NCBI RefSeq assembly: GCF_002287235.1
Contig: NZ_LMVP01000223.1
Location: forward strand, 1-64,000
Direction: 5' to 3'
From: Methanosarcina spelaei
GTDB taxonomy: Archaea; Halobacteriota; Methanosarcinia; Methanosarcinales; Methanosarcinaceae
Length of the DNA: 64,000 nucleotides
The notes under the pieces are model-generated. The model worked only from the letters and a program-made list of their open reading frames with translations, did not search any database and was not told where the DNA came from. This document shows positions 63,509 through 64,000 of this stretch, in pieces; position 1 is the first letter of the stretch; every line of letters begins with the position of its first letter. A program made the translations under genes and the position numbers.

Positions 63509-63780
63509 AATCTCATCTTTTAAAATGCCTTCATGTTTTTGTTCTCATTGAATTCTTTTTCTTGCTCTTTTTTTCAGTAAGTTATAACACTCCGCCTAAT
63601 TCATACATTTTTATATTTTGAAGCCCGCTTTTTTGCCGTTCTGTCAGTTCAAAATCGACAACTTTTTACATTATTATCTTAAAAATATCAATAGTTATTC
63701 TTATTATTTTATTGAGATACTGGAAAAGTTTCTTATAAATCTAAGTTGAAATTTTTTAATTTATTAAGGGTGGCGCTTTT

Positions 63781-64000
63781 ATGAGATATAAATCGGTTAA
63801 AGAGCTTGTTGCTCTCGGAATAGTTAAAGGGCTCATCACTCTGGGATTATTACTCTTTTTTTCAACGTTTTCAGAATGCGGTGCTTCTGCAGAGGTTACG
63901 AATTTTTCTGAAACACTAAACCAGGAACAACCATTTCAAAAGCTTAATCCCGATGAGGTTACGACTGAATGGAATGATACATATCTTTTCAGCAGCCGAG
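63781..64000 (+). CDS. Secreted protein, cut by window end
   Basis: The frame is open from ATG 63781 to the end. It begins with a basic stretch and a hydrophobic signal segment (GIVKGLITLGLLLFFSTFSE, then CGASAEV), followed by a hydrophilic region (NFSETLNQEQPFQKLNPDEV). Only about 73 residues are visible, so the family is unknown. GGTGG lies about nine bases upstream of ATG. Confidence 0.7.
   Translation, partial: MRYKSVKELVALGIVKGLITLGLLLFFSTFSECGASAEVTNFSETLNQEQPFQKLNPDEVTTEWNDTYLFSSR

Overview
The window looks like a chromosome segment of a methanogenic archaeon of the genus Methanosarcina. The evidence is TATA-binding protein, an AglJ-type S-layer glycosyltransferase, a DRG-type GTPase and archaeal-type ThiC, together with bacterial-type imports (PurH, SMC-ScpA-ScpB, ECF transporters, FeoB). 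Intergenic DNA is long and AT-rich and holds many short tandem repeats. Translation starts are often TTG or GTG. No rRNA, CRISPR array or complete insertion sequence was seen.

Layout. 0-5 kb: a serine acetyltransferase with an eroded or non-canonical start, hairpin-bearing 56-bp repeats, a multidomain PAPS-reductase-like Fe-S protein and DinB polymerase. 5-14 kb: an accessory surface-protein region. It holds two tandem paralogous membrane-anchored winged-helix-like proteins, a TasA-like protein with a SipW-type signal peptide, a six-PKD-domain protein with a similar N-terminus, a SipW/Sec11-type signal peptidase and a DUF5305-like membrane protein. A roughly 250-bp upstream module occurs three times here, before both regulator-like genes and before the TasA-like gene. 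Several MITE-like elements lie between them. 14-21 kb: a Co/Ni ECF transporter split in two (CbiO-CbiQ, then CbiM-CbiN 3.2 kb away) around an unknown HExxH protein, then endonuclease III. 21-30 kb: an FAD disulfide oxidoreductase, PurH, a candidate structured RNA with two G-rich-loop hairpins, an orphan HicB-like protein, an ion transporter and a methyltransferase/ATP-grasp fusion. 30-36 kb: DRG GTPase, MoeA with a binding-protein domain, IlvE, tRNA-Arg(TCT). 36-42 kb: a membrane redox cluster (DsbD-like protein, a newly noticed about 31-residue membrane peptide, NapH-like Fe-S protein), a PspC protein and a zinc-type ArsR/permease operon with a perfect 26-bp operator. 42-46 kb: a complete biotin ECF transporter and tRNA-Arg(CCT). 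46-50 kb: a GNAT enzyme, DtxR-FeoA regulator and FeoB. 51-58 kb: a coiled-coil protein, SMC, ScpA and ScpB. 58-64 kb: TBP with tandem TATA boxes, AglJ, two unknown proteins, ThiC and the start of a secreted protein cut by the window end.

The most notable observations are the triplicated upstream module tying two membrane regulators to a SipW/TasA-like secretion set; a two-copy 260-bp element with terminal inverted repeats and target duplications, each copy sitting inside a tandem-repeat array; and the 25.2-25.4 kb RNA candidate. All functional calls come from motifs read by eye. No database search was run.
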